DNA of 64,000 nucleotides. It comes from Deinandra increscens subsp. villosa. Taxonomy: Eukaryota; Streptophyta; Magnoliopsida; Asterales; Asteraceae. How positions within the stretch are numbered: the stretch's first letter is position 1; every line of letters begins with the position of its first letter. The notes beneath the pieces are model-generated. The model saw nothing but the letters and a program-made list of their open reading frames with translations, was not told where the DNA came from and ran no database searches. The stretch is from the NCBI GenBank assembly GCA_039602395.1, contig JBCNJP010000025.1, positions 103,282,124 through 103,346,123 on the forward strand, in the 5' to 3' direction. This document shows positions 1-10,909 of the stretch, piece after piece. The position numbers and the translations under genes were made by a program.

Positions 1-1628
1 TCTCACCCCTATTATTTTTCCGTTTTTAAGAAAAACTCCTATAAAAGTAATTATTATAAAAAGTTAGATGATTTGGGAATTGGGAGATTTTAAAATATGG
101 ATATTCGAAATGTGATATGTGCTAAACTGCTAATCTGCTAATGGGTTGAACTCTCAAATGGATACGAATGGTTCGAGAATGATAATTTAAATGGTAATAA
201 ATTCGTTGTAAACTAATATCAATCCTAAACTAATGTGAATGCTTGTGAACTTGTTAGAGTGTGATGACTCCTAGTAAAATGAAAGGTGAAATTATTACCA
301 GTTAAATTATTAGTACGAATTAGAATTATTATTGGACCAATGATTTATAGCTTGATTATTATAATCCCACTTTTATATTACTAACATTAGTAAGTTTTGG
401 GGGCCTTATCATCATATTGTACATATATGGAAGTCCACATTATGAAACCAAGTGTTTAGTTGATAAAATCTTTGAAAATATTGGACCATATTTCACACAT
501 GTTTTATAAATATAAAAGTAGATTGAGAGTGCAACAACAAGTATTTTGGATGTAAGAGAACTTTCATTATTGACCTTAATGGGGGAACAACAAGGATAAC
601 CCAAAAGGGCCAAGAGGAACAAATGAAAATGACTATAATCATCAATTGTTAAAAAAAAAAAAAGAACTATGTTTTTTAGCTTATATGTTGATTTTCAAAA
701 GTTCTTAAAACAAATAATTCTCATTTGAGCTTAACCCTAGTGTTTTATCATTATTAGTTAATCATAGTTTATGTCTTAATGTTAGTTACCAGATATATAT
801 AATATATATATTTTAGGGGAGTCACATATACCCTATGTGAATTTGCAAAGTTACATATTTCTTAAAATATATATTTTTAGTTCATATTGTAATATCTTCA
901 AGTATAATTTGAAGATATATATAATTATATGACTTTAGAGCCTTAGAGGGGGGAAATTTGTGCAATTTCCCTCTTTTTTAAATATACTACTTCTATTATC
1001 TATATTATTTATATTAAAAAATTAAATATGAAGGAGGATAAAATATAGACCCAAGCTATGTACGCATTCAAATTTGATACACAAACATTTTGAATACGAT
1101 TGTATGGTGTAAAACGATCGTATTTAATGTTAACTGTCGGATATGGGTCGTATAATCTCATACGATCGAATATATTTTTTTAATTTTTTTAAATAATTTT
1201 AATTTTTTTTATTTTAATTTTATGTTGATAATAGAGTAGATGTTATAACAACATTATAATATTAAATTAAATATAATTATAACATTACAAACGTAAATTC
1301 AAATATTATAAACGTAAATTGAAACATTAAACTAAATTGAAACATTAAACTGTTTTACAACTAATAGAAATTGATCGATGTCGTTAAAACGAAGATCTTA
1401 ATTTCTTTAAATTACCTTTTATCTTTTAAAAATGCAAATATATATGTTCTTAAGATGACTGATAAAATACTATATTTTTTTTCATTATTTATATTCTGTT
1501 AAGCACTTTGATAAAATAAGATGATTAAAACACAATCAAACACCCTATAATATAAAGAATATGACTACACAAACCTAAAGTTTTTTTTATGAAGTGAGCT
1601 CTCAAAGTTTGAAAAAGGGTGAGGGTCT
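1..1628. other. AT-rich intergenic DNA
   Basis: I see no gene here. The stretch is strongly AT-rich with short homopolymers and an AT-repeat near 790-812. The only recognisable item is a MITE-end remnant at 689-738, listed separately. Open frames here are short and look like chance products of base composition. Confidence 0.6.
689..738. repeat. Remnant of a MITE 3' end, same family as 22159-22335
   Basis: The stretch runs through AAAAGTTCT, an A-rich segment, TTCTCATTTGAG and CTTAACCCTA. It matches the right-hand end of the element at 22159-22335 almost base for base, with about six differences over 50 bases. No matching left end is visible, so this is a truncated copy. Confidence 0.5.
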
Positions 1629-1637
1629 ATAAATCTA

Positions 1638-3321
1638 GGGGTTTTTACATATATCCCCTCGCTAAGAGGCTTTATTACATATATACCCAGCCCTAAACAT
1701 CAATTACATATTTCCCCTTTTACTAAGAAAATTACACAACTACCCTTCTCAATTTTAGAGGAAAAATAAAAGGAAATTACACATATATCGCCCCTCTCAA
1801 TCAGAACGACGCTTCATACTCCTCCGATCCTTTCTCCAGCGATCTCCTCTCCTGTACGTGAAATCTATAGCCGCCTCCATCTTGAAGATCTATAGCCAAT
1901 CCAGGTTTGTATTTCGTTCGTCCCATAGTTCCAATTTTAGGGTTTTTACCCATTAATTGAGGGCTCCATGTACGTTAAAATCTATCGCCGCTCCATCACT
2001 TTTTTATTAATATAAGTAAACATGTATTCACTTTTCATGTTGATTCAAACAAGGACACATGTTGGTGCAGGATTAAAACTAAATATTGATGTCCCACATG
2101 GCTGTCGATTGTTTTTTGTATTTTCCTCCATGTGATTAGTTTTGAAGGATACAAGTACAAGTACACATGTTGATTTAATTTATTTGAAGGAGTACACTAT
2201 TATTTTTTATTCAAAGGAAATACATGGCTGTTGATTATTTAATTTTTTTTGTTTATGATTGTTAGGTTGATTTATTATGGAAGAAGAAAATACTGATGTT
2301 ATTGGAACCCAATCATCCAAATACAAGATAAAACTAAGATATGGAGGGTACTTTCGGTTAGCTAAGAACTCATCAACAAAACGATATTGTTTTGGCTTTC
2401 AAAAATGCATTTATATTGACACGTATGTATATAATTTTGATAATTTGATTGAAGAGGTTGCCACTCATTATCCTTCAAATAGAGAACTTACTTTGTCACT
2501 TTATTGCATTGACAAATATACCCCTGAGTATGTATCTTTCATAAAGGTTGATTCCCATGACAAGTTTCAATTGATGCTTAATATGTATCATGTGGATAAA
2601 GAATCCACCGTTTATGTGACGACAAATACTAATGTTGAGACAAGTTCGATGCAACAAAGGTAAATGTTTGTTCTTTTAGTAGAATTAGTTTCTCGATTAG
2701 TTAGTTTTTTATGAGATTCCACATCTTTTTGCAGGGGACAAGATGATGTTCTTATAGCACATGGTGGGGAAGAACACGGTGGGGAACAATCCGAATATTC
2801 TTTAAGTGATGAGAGTTATCATAGCTCCTATAGTACAGATGTTGAAGTTGATGATGAAGAACAAGGTGGGGAAGAACATTATAAAAAGGATAGTCGAAAT
2901 ATTAAAGTGAACTCAACATTTGAGAATGTGATTGAATTTAGAAGAGCGTTGGCGCATTATGCAATCATGAATGAATTTGCATACTTCACTGAGAAAATGT
3001 AGAAGGTGGAATATGTAATTTATGTTTTTTTAGACAAATATGTAATTAATGAAATTAGAATGTGAAAATGTAAATATAATATATATAAGGTGAAAATGGG
3101 GCATTTTTTATTTTTTAAGATAAATATGTAATTGATTATTTAAGAAGGGGAAATGTGTAAATACTCATTAAGGGTATTATAGTCATTTAATAATTCTTTT
3201 TTTATGAATTGGGTAAATATGTAATATATATGGTTTAGGAAGGGGATATATGTAATTAAGGTTTAGGCTTGGGTATATATGTAATAAAATGACTTAAGAA
3301 GGGTATATATGTAAAAGCCCC
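1638..3321 (+). mobile_element. Non-autonomous Mutator-like element (MULE) with 9-bp target duplication
   Basis: The ends are long imperfect terminal inverted repeats: GGGGTTTTTACATATATCCC at the left, and the right end reads GGGGCTTTTACATATATACC on the complement. The similarity continues for roughly 80-110 bp. A perfect 9-bp direct repeat ATAAATCTA flanks the element at 1629-1637 and 3322-3330, which is the diagnostic duplication length of Mutator elements. The interior holds a short two-exon gene fragment (2277-3002) matching only the N-terminal part of plant MuDR-type transposases. The catalytic core is missing, so the element needs a transposase supplied in trans. Confidence 0.85.
2277..3002 (+). 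pseudogene. Truncated MuDR-type transposase N-terminus (PB1-like domain), two exons
   Basis: Exon 1 is 2277-2659 and exon 2 is 2735-3002, with a canonical GTAAAT donor at 2660 and TTTTTGCAG acceptor ending at 2734. Together they give 216 codons plus a TAG stop. Residues 15-115 resemble the PB1-like domain at the N-terminus of many plant MULE proteins (basic start KIKLRYGG, aromatic core). An acidic linker rich in Glu and Gly follows. The C-terminal part (ENVIEFRRALAHYAIMNEF) matches the start of the plant MuDR N-terminal domain, but the frame stops there, before the zinc knuckle and DDE core. It lies inside the MULE at 1638-3321, so it is an internally deleted transposase gene rather than a host gene. 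The exon structure is inferred. Confidence 0.7.
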
Positions 3322-3330
3322 ATAAATCTA

Positions 3331-4696
3331 TGATATATACTTACCACATGGACTACTTGTATAGTTGTATTCCATGCAAATTGAAGAAACTCCGAGGGAT
3401 CCTCGCAACTTTCTCGGTATTATTTATATTTGTTATTATGAACGCTATGGAAAGCAAGAAATTGTAGGACCTTTAACAACGTGCAAAGTGGACCGGAGGA
3501 AATCTTCATAAAGACACCTAAAGGTCATTATTTATTTGGTTGAGAAGCAGAGCAAAACTTGATGTAATAGTTCGGAAGAATTGATGTTAACATAAGGTGG
3601 AGTTGTAATCTTGTAACATGTCGCTATAGGCTTCTAGTATTTCTCAAATCCTTAATTTAATAAAGCACTAAATGGTTGTTAAGTGTCTTCTTTTAGGGGT
3701 CATATCAGCACTCTCAATGTAAAAGTCACACTCAGTTACCAATTTATTGAATTATCAATTAAGATTAATTTTCAATTTTTTCCAAACTAAATTTCATTTT
3801 GAAAAAATTAATAAAATTAATATAGATTTGATAAATTTACTCAATAACTTGAGTTATTTTAAGTATCTAATTAACAGTTTATCAAAAATAATCAATTTAT
3901 TTACCGTATTAAATTCCAAATATTTTTTTTATAAAGATTTTACGTTAATTATAATTTTCAAATCTCTTAATTATTTTTATATATCTTATATTATAAACTA
4001 AATTAACTAAATTTAACTCGTATATTATACGGTTTACTAACGTGATATTTTAATAAAAGAAAATTTTACTAGAGGGACTGATTCACAAATCAACATATTA
4101 CAAGGGACTTAAAAGGCAAATTGCCCTCAGAATCTTGAAAACGAGTGAAGTTCATAACTTTTTCTTGGAATTCATAACGCATATGAAAGAAATTACATGG
4201 AATTAAATACACATCCTTGTTGTACATTACAAACAACTCAAGCAGCACAAATTTTAACACTTGTACTGGAACCATATTCCTGCCTTCCTGGTCATAGATG
4301 TAACTTAAAAACAGGTTCTTTTCAAACTTAAACTCAGAATTAAATAGTTTAGTAACAAATAAATTTGTATTTTTTCATCTAGTATTTTAATAAACTTGAT
4401 TAAATAATCAAAATTACTAAGAAATCAAAACTGGTTATATCCAAACACCTCCCTTAAACTAACAAAACCTGAGCAATTTACAGGTTCCAATAACAGAATT
4501 GTCAGGAGTAAACTTAAACAGTAAAGACAAAGTCAAAAGAAAAACAGAGCAAGTCAAAATTAGAATTCTCCATTAATTACATGCCTTTAAATAAAGCCGT
4601 AACAGTCGCAGATGAACAGATTCTAGAAGAAAAGATTGTTTGTTTGTTAAATCTGAAGCTAAAAGTAGAAACTTTACCTTCAATTTCACCTTTCCA
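3331..4696. other. AT-rich spacer and probable 3' flank of the ZAT gene
   Basis: No gene is recognisable. The 3747-4001 frame is low-complexity Asn/Ile/Leu/Phe sequence from AT-rich DNA. The part next to 4697 should contain the 3' UTR of the minus-strand zinc-finger gene, but I cannot place its polyadenylation site. Confidence 0.5.
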
Positions 4697-5533
4697 CTAA
4701 TAAGATTTCCCAAATTCACCATCAGAAACCTCAATTTTACTAACTTCGTCATCAACATCACTTGGAGCAGGGAGATTGAGATCAATCAGATGAATGCTCT
4801 GTTTTACAACCTGTTTTGAGGTCACATGTGACCTCTTATGGCCGCCGAGAGCCTGGCCGGAAGCGAACACCTTGAAACACACGTGGCATTCATGAATTTT
4901 ATCGTCAATTGACGCATTTAGGGTTTGCTGAAATTGAAATTGATGATTCAGTTTGATTTTTTTGTGACTTGCTATGTGCCCGCCCAGCGCTTGATATGAT
5001 CGGAAAATTCTGTTACATGTTTCGCATCTGTAACCGTTTCTCGTCGGAGTTTGTTTTGCCGTTATAACCTCTCGATCAGATTCCGATTCCGCTTCCGCTT
5101 CGGCTTCCGATTCCGATTCGTTGTTATCGGTCCATTTATCCCTCGATAACATCATCAAACAGTAGGCAACAACTTCTTCCGGCGAAGAATCAGAAACTGC
5201 AGATCCGGCGGTTTTTGATGATCGATTTCGATTTTTTATACGATTAATCTCATGAAAATATTGTTGATCACCAAACCATGAGCTTTCAGGTCTAGGAATC
5301 CGTTTCGTTCTTTGCCGGACGGTAGGGTTTCTCGACGACTCTGTTTTGATTTTGATTTCTTCCGACGATGAAACTGACGAGGAGGACGGTGACGGTGACG
5401 GCGACGGCGATGGCGGTGGTGGTTTTGGTTTGGGAGTGACGTAGAGATTAAGCATGTGAGATCTCATGTGGCCACCTAAAGCTCTGCCATTAGCAAAGCT
5501 CTTTAAGCAGAGCTTGCACTTGTGCTTCTGCAT
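4697..5533 (-). CDS. C2H2 zinc-finger transcription repressor, ZAT1/ZAT4/ZAT9-like
   Basis: Single-exon gene of 278 residues. Three plant-type Cys2His2 fingers are visible. Finger 1 lies at the extreme N-terminus (C6, C9, H22, H26) and has RALGGH in place of QALGGH. Finger 2 is around residues 168-190 (YRCETCNRIF, QALGGH). Finger 3 is around 215-237 (HECHVCFKVF, QALGGH). The QALGGH signature is specific to plant EPF/ZAT proteins. A short motif EEVVAYCLMMLSRDKW near residues 119-134 corresponds to the L-box-like region of the family. LIDLNLP near residue 250 is a canonical EAR repression motif, so the product is probably a nuclear, DNA-binding transcriptional repressor involved in stress or development. 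Between fingers 1 and 2 is a Pro/Ser-repeat and acidic linker. Spacing of one finger plus two distal fingers fits the ZAT1/4/9 subgroup. The start is the first ATG, directly before finger 1. Confidence 0.93.
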   Translation of the reverse strand: MQKHKCKLCLKSFANGRALGGHMRSHMLNLYVTPKPKPPPPSPSPSPSPSSSSVSSSEEIKIKTESSRNPTVRQRTKRIPRPESSWFGDQQYFHEINRIKNRNRSSKTAGSAVSDSSPEEVVAYCLMMLSRDKWTDNNESESEAEAEAESESDREVITAKQTPTRNGYRCETCNRIFRSYQALGGHIASHKKIKLNHQFQFQQTLNASIDDKIHECHVCFKVFASGQALGGHKRSHVTSKQVVKQSIHLIDLNLPAPSDVDDEVSKIEVSDGEFGKSY

Positions 5534-6277
5534 TTTTACGGTTTTCAGTTTCTCTCACTAAAAGTGTATTTTTTTTCTCTCACTAAAAGCATGTGTGGTT
5601 TATGAGTTTGTATCAAGTTTAAGTAAAGAGTGTGTTGAAACTTCAAGGAGTAGGTGACAAGCATTCCTTTACCACAAAAGTAATAAAAACAACAAAATAA
5701 TAATAATTAATCACATTAATTATCAACTTTATAGTTAACTATATTTTAAAATCCTGAGTTCCCGTAAGAATATACGGTATATAAACAGTTATATTAATAA
5801 AACGTAACGTAAAAAAAATGAAATAAAAAATATATAAGGTAATGACGGTAAAATTAAAAACATAGTTTAATATAACACTATACAAAATTAGATTTAGGGA
5901 GGGGCTCCAGCTTTGTTACTGTAGTGAAAAGAAAAAACTCAAATGACAAAATTGTAAACTCTCTCTCTCTGATGTCAAGATTATAAACAACTCTAACTTT
6001 CTAAAATAATAGTTATATAATTAATGTTATAAGAGAATATTTTCACAACTTGAACTTCTTAGCCTTCAAGTCGCATGACAATAATTTTATTGTTGCTTTA
6101 AGGTCAATCCATAGTAAATATATGATAATTATAGTGAGTTATAAAGTATAATCATCGGTAGAAATCTAATTTCCGATCAATTATTTTAGAAGTAGATACT
6201 TTTTAAGAAAGAAAAAGTTAAAAGTTCGAATATATATTTGGAAGAAGTATAAAAGGGCATTATATAAAATGTACTAC
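5534..6277. other. Upstream region of the ZAT gene
   Basis: This stretch contains the 5' flank of the minus-strand zinc-finger gene. The sequence TCTCTCACTAAAAG occurs twice (about 5552-5565 and 5576-5589), giving a CT/GA-rich leader next to the start codon. I see no unambiguous TATA box. The remainder is AT-rich and featureless up to the Tourist MITE. Confidence 0.45.
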
Positions 6278-6280
6278 TTA

Positions 6281-6565
6281 GGCTATTCGTAATGGGACGT
6301 TTTTGGGCTCCATAACGCCCATAACGCCCCTTATAACGCCCCGCCCCACTACGCTTATGCGTTATGGGGCGTTATGGACGAAAAAAAATCTTGGGCGTTA
6401 GGCAGGTAACGCCGAGAGAGGAGAGAAATCAAATGATTGTGGGGCGTTATGGGGGCATTATCCACTACACCATAAAGCCCATAAAGCCCATTGTCCAGTC
6501 ACCGTCCACATGGCGGATAATGCCCCATTCGGGGCCTTATGGGGCCTTATCCATTACGGGTAGCC
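6281..6565. mobile_element. Tourist-like MITE (PIF/Harbinger superfamily)
   Basis: This 285-bp element has 15-bp terminal inverted repeats, GGCTATTCGTAATGG at the left and GGCTACCCGTAATGG read from the right. A TTA trinucleotide is duplicated at 6278-6280 and 6566-6568, the target duplication of PIF/Harbinger elements. The inside is GC-rich for this window and full of the sub-repeat GGGGCGTTATGG and its complement, so a transcript would fold extensively. It has no transposase and sits about 750 bp upstream of the ZAT start codon. Confidence 0.85.
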
Positions 6566-6835
6566 TTACTAGTTAGTACATACATTTAAATTTATTTAGT
6601 TACTACCTTTTTAACGCTAAATTCAGGTAAGGTATTTAATGTTATTGTAGAATTTAAACCTTCAACCTTTAAAAAAGAAACGTTAGTTACATATACTACA
6701 CAGTAAGATATAATTAAACCATATATATGCATGCCGGTTACTAATACACTACCCGTGTTCAAGTACCCTTTTAAGTTTTGAGCCCCACTTAAAAGAAATT
6801 AGTATCACAACCATTAGGTTAGCCTAATAATAAAC

Positions 6836-7010
6836 AAGGGCGCAGCTTAGTGGACACCCGGGGGGGCGACCGCCACTACGGTTTTTTTTCGGCCGTAGTG
6901 CTAATTTTCACGATTTTTTATATTTTTTTATATATATTGAGGACCGCCCCCTCGAGATTAGGATCCGTGACTTTTCGCCCACTCAAACTTTTCGCCCAAG
7001 CTTCGCTAAT
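6836..7010. repeat. Unclassified GC-rich repeat-like block
   Basis: A short block with GGGCGCAGCTTAGTGG at the left and CCGCCCCCTCGAGATTAGG followed by TTTTCGCCC at the right stands out from the AT-rich surroundings. It contains the inverted pair CACTACGG ... CCGTAGTG at about 6876-6901. I cannot assign it to a family and see no clean terminal repeats or target duplication. Confidence 0.35.
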
Positions 7011-8012
7011 GATAATAAAAGTATATTTTTTCATGTGATGACGCGCTCTAGTCTAACTTACAACATATAATGTAGCATTTAGACATATAATGTAGCATTT
7101 AGTAGTTAAAAAAAACGTAAAAGTGTGCAAGCCTATAAGCCTAAAGCACAACATTACAAAAAGCCTTCGGTGGCTATAATTAAAAATATATAGATACCTT
7201 TAAAAATATCATTGATTTGTTGCACCCTTTGATAATTGAATTTTTGAAACAAAATTAATGATCGATGAAATCGGAGTCCGAAGGATTAAGAATTCCTTCC
7301 TAGCTGGTGATCGATGATTCTAAAAGCTCGCACTATTAGGCATTGTTGATTGAAATTATGGTGATCTTGCGGACATTTTAACGAGTGACATGACACATGT
7401 AGCTAGATTATGTTTTAAGCACAAGGCTCGGTTTTGAGTTTGGGTCTCTATTTTATATATGTTATTTTTAAAAGGTAATTTAATTTATCTTTGTGGGTAT
7501 TTTTATATTTCAATTAGAATATTAACCAAACACATTATGGATTTCAAACGAATATTTTAAATTCAAATTCAACGAATTACATGAATCATACTTCCCCTTA
7601 AATATTGTTATTTGGAAGAAATAATCTTAGGGCTTAATTATCTTTTTATACTTTTTTATATGTAAGTGTTTATCAACGTCGTCATATTAATTTATGTGAA
7701 AAAAAAAATGAAGCCGCCCATCAAGTAAGAAAAGCACATCTAGCTAGTTTAGTTTTGTATTTTGAATTAAATCAAAATTTAATCCATGTAAATAACTAGA
7801 TATAATTTCCCGAGCGTTGTCACAGGATACCACAGAAATACAAAACAATAACATTGTTAAATTACAATATAAAAAAACAGAAATATAAAACAACTCTAAA
7901 ATAACATTAAACAAAAATAACATACATAATGAAAACAAAAAGTTATAAAACGTGACGCTATGATACGAAACTAAAAGAAAAAAAAATAGTTTAAGAATAA
8001 AATAAAAAAAAA

Positions 8013-8076
8013 CCGACCTAGTGAGATTCGAACCCAAGTCACGCTAGAAAAGCAACACGTCTTACCACTACACTAA
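8013..8076 (-). repeat. tRNA-related sequence (SINE head or tRNA relic)
   Basis: Read on the minus strand, the segment starts TAGTGTAGTGGTAAGACG, resembling a pol III A box (TGGTAAGACG). About 25 bases later it has GGGTTCGAATC, a near-perfect B box, at 8025-8035. A T-run follows immediately, as expected for a pol III terminator. The acceptor stem does not pair convincingly, so it is more likely a SINE head or decayed tRNA than a functional tRNA gene. Confidence 0.45.
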
Positions 8077-9104
8077 ATAAAACTGCTGCGATTAATCCTT
8101 AAAAACAATCTATTCTAATAAAAACTACTACTTAAACTATATATATTCAAGAATGTCACGTGACAAACTCTAATCAACTAAAAAGTTTTTTTACCATTCA
8201 CCTTTCAAAATGTATAAGACAGTTTGGAGTGGACTCAAAACCCAAATAAAAATCTCTATGATGATACATATTATTTTTAGCACCAAACAGGTCACGTGCA
8301 TGCATGGTAAGTATATATGGAGTGTGTCTTGTGCACCGACGGTGATCACGAGCCTTGATTTTCGCGTAGGATATATAGATATAATACTATATTGGGTCAA
8401 CGGTAAGTGGAGTGGCCGGTGAACGAGTTGAGTCGTGTCGTGACTCAGCTAGTTTAATTTGGTCACCAGCTATACATATGTTTGGTAGGTACGTGACTCA
8501 GCTAGTTTAATTGATTCGTACGTAGTTAAATTTAAATTGAAACATAACTAAACATTAATTTAGAAGCTCAATCCATTGAAACCAGTAGTCCATCTGTTCT
8601 TGGTTAATTTGATTCCGGGGTAGAGGCTCCGTACGTACGTGAACCAAATAATTAACTTTGGGTGTTTTTGTCTTTTTAGTTTTAGAAAAGTGTAGCTAGA
8701 TAAAAACAACAATAATAATCTTTTAAACATTTTTTTTTCAATATTATATAACCAACCTTTGATGAAAAGTTGTTTTATATTTGTTTATCTTTTTGTTCCT
8801 TTAGAAATTTGTTTTTTTTTCTTCTATAAACTACTAAAAATGTTTTGGTTATACGATGATGTGTTAGTGAATGGTAATATTTTAATGTTTATTTTAATGT
8901 TTGAGTTTGTATTAACATAATATTTTTTTTAATTATATTTATAATGTTTTGTTTTTGCGTCTAAGTTTATGGTTGGGTTTTCTACGTTTATTTTTATGCT
9001 TTTTGTATAAGCTATATATTTTCAACTTACGTTATTTTTATCGCCGTTTCGGCATATGCACTTTGGTTAAGTTTTCGACTCAAATCGATTTATGTCTCTC
9101 ATTT

Positions 9105-9598
9105 TGTTAAAAATATATTTGTTTTATATTTTTTCCTCTCTTTTATAAATGCAGTTTTATTGGGTTTATTTTATCTTTTGCAGTTGTCCATGAGCCATTG
9201 GGCTCATGGACCCGGTGGCTGCTTATTGGACTTGTGCGCATGGACCTGGGCTTGCTGTTCGTGGGTCAGGAGGGCTGGAGAGTTGCTGTATATAAGGAAG
9301 CCGGTTGGTGCATTAGGGTTAAGAGAAAACATGTCGCCTCTTTCCTCTCTCAAAAAAGCTCTCATCGTTGCCGAGTCTTAAACAGTTGCTGATCTAGGGT
9401 TCTTGATGATTCATCTGTTCTTGTTGAATCATACCTTTGTGTAGATCGTAGCATCTGTGTGTTAGAGTGTATAGAGTTGTAGATATCATCGTGTTGATGA
9501 TTTCTGTGTTTGAGATCAGATCTGTTGTTTGATCTTGATCTGTTTTGTTCGTTTCTGTTGTAAGACGATATCGTGCTACTGATTACCATATTTTCACA
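9105..9598 (+). repeat. 5' LTR of the Copia element
   Basis: The 494-bp direct repeat matches 14780-15273 with five mismatches, four of them clustered around 9328-9351. It begins TG and ends CA. The U3 part contains an imperfect inverted repeat around TGAGCCATTGGGCTCATGGA (9190-9209). Confidence 0.93.
9289..9296 (+). promoter_or_regulatory. TATA box in the 5' LTR
   Basis: TATATAAG lies about 185 bp into the LTR, in the expected U3 position for pol II transcription of a Copia element, and is conserved in the 3' LTR (14964-14971). Confidence 0.55.
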
Positions 9599-9610
9599 TG
9601 GTATCAGAGC
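9599..9610 (+). other. Primer binding site (initiator tRNA-Met)
   Basis: TGGTATCAGAGC follows the terminal CA of the 5' LTR directly. This is the canonical sequence complementary to the 3' end of initiator methionine tRNA used to prime minus-strand DNA synthesis. Confidence 0.9.
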
Positions 9611-10336
9611 AAGGTTGCTCTTGATTCGATATCGTCGTTTCGTCTCCGCCTCTCTAGGGTTCCGAATTAGGGTTTTCTGTTTGGGTCACCGGCGTGGTTG
9701 GCCTGTTGACCTTCTGTGTCTCCGACGTTGGCTCGAACCTTCAATCTCTCCTTCGTTTCTTTCTTTTCACCTTGTAGTGTTTTCTGATCCAGTAACGGTG
9801 TCCTGACTCCACAAGGTACATAAACCCCCAATTAGTCACTGGTGCCTGTGGTTGTAGTCTAGATCCCGTCATTGTGACTCAGATTTGCTACGAGAGGTGT
9901 TAGGTTAAAAAGTTGCAGGTCTCTTGAAGCACTACGTGGAGGAGCGCAGATCTTGAAACCTGGAAACCCTAACGGGTGTTGCTGACTGATCTTGGGCATC
10001 GCTGCTGCTGTGCTGGTCGCTGTGCTTGTAACCCTAAGTGAAGGTTACAGCCGCGATTTGGAAACCCTAACTTGGGCTAACATTGGGTGAGATCTTTCCT
10101 TGTCTGTTATTTTTTGTCTATTACTTTGTAGATAAATACAGTAGTGGTCTGTTGACTCCACTTCAGTGGCGGACTGGTGACACCGCTTGTATGCTGTACA
10201 AGGGGAGACATCCCTTGTCCTCTGTGTTTGACTGTATAATCTGATTGTGTGATATTGCTTGTTAGCATTATATCATTTGTTCACGTGTCTGCTTTCTTGC
10301 TTGTTGTTTCTGTGATTATTGGTGTTATCTGTAATA

Positions 10337-10909
10337 ATGACTGAAGGGGACACGTCTTCTTCTGCCACATTAGTTAGCAAGTTAGATGCTAGTGATCCTT
10401 TGTATCTTCATGCTAGTGATTCAAGTCATCTCACTGTTATTAGTATAAAACTAAAAGGTCCAGAGAACTATACACTTTGGGCTAATGCTATGAAACTGGC
10501 TTTACAAGTTAAAAATAAATATGGTTTTATAGATGGCTCTTGTAAAAAATCAACTGATGATGAGGTCTTGAAAAAACAGTGGGATAGGTGTAATTCTATT
10601 GTTTTGACTTGGATTCTTAATTCTGTGAGTGATGAATTGTATTTGGGTCATGTTTACCCTAACTTGGCTTCTGAGGTGTGGACTGAACTAAAAGAAACTT
10701 ATGATAAAATAGATGGATCTCTGGTGTTTGATTTGTATCAAAAAATAAATGCTTTTACACAAGGTGGGTTGTCTGTAACTGAATATAATCATAAGCTTAA
10801 CATGATGTGGAAACAACTTGATCAAATACTTCAAATACCTACCTGTACTTGTGATGCTTCAAAAAAATTCAATGATTTCTCACACTTGATCAAACTAATG
10901 CAATTTTAA
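10337..10909 (+). pseudogene. Copia gag, N-terminal part, ending at a frameshift
   Basis: The frame starts at the ATG at 10337 (MTEGDTSSS), about 730 bp after the primer binding site. It encodes a Copia Gag N-terminus: a DPLYLHASD segment followed by the retrotransposon Gag fold (ENYTLWANAMKLAL, then WDRCNSIVLTWILNSV). The frame hits TAA at 10907-10909. The rest of Gag continues immediately in another frame, and the T-run just before the stop appears one base short, so I read this as a 1-bp deletion that inactivates Gag. It is not obviously a programmed frameshift: no conserved slippery site or structure is evident. Confidence 0.8.

Larger units (their letters stand above)
6569..9099. other. 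Intergenic DNA between the Tourist MITE and the Copia element
   Basis: Mostly AT-rich sequence without a gene. It contains a GC-richer unclassified block (6836-7010), direct repeats of CATATAATGTAGCATTTAG around 7062-7100, a tRNA-related relic (8013-8076) and a 20-bp direct repeat CGTGACTCAGCTAGTTTAAT at about 8439 and 8492. Confidence 0.5.

Noticed and set aside
3747..4001. 84-codon open frame in AT-rich DNA
   Set aside because: Composition is almost only Asn, Ile, Leu, Phe, Lys and Tyr, as expected by chance in AT-rich sequence; no domain, no conserved context.
8013..8076. Functional tRNA gene
   Set aside because: A and B boxes are present but no acceptor stem pairs and the anticodon arm is not convincing.
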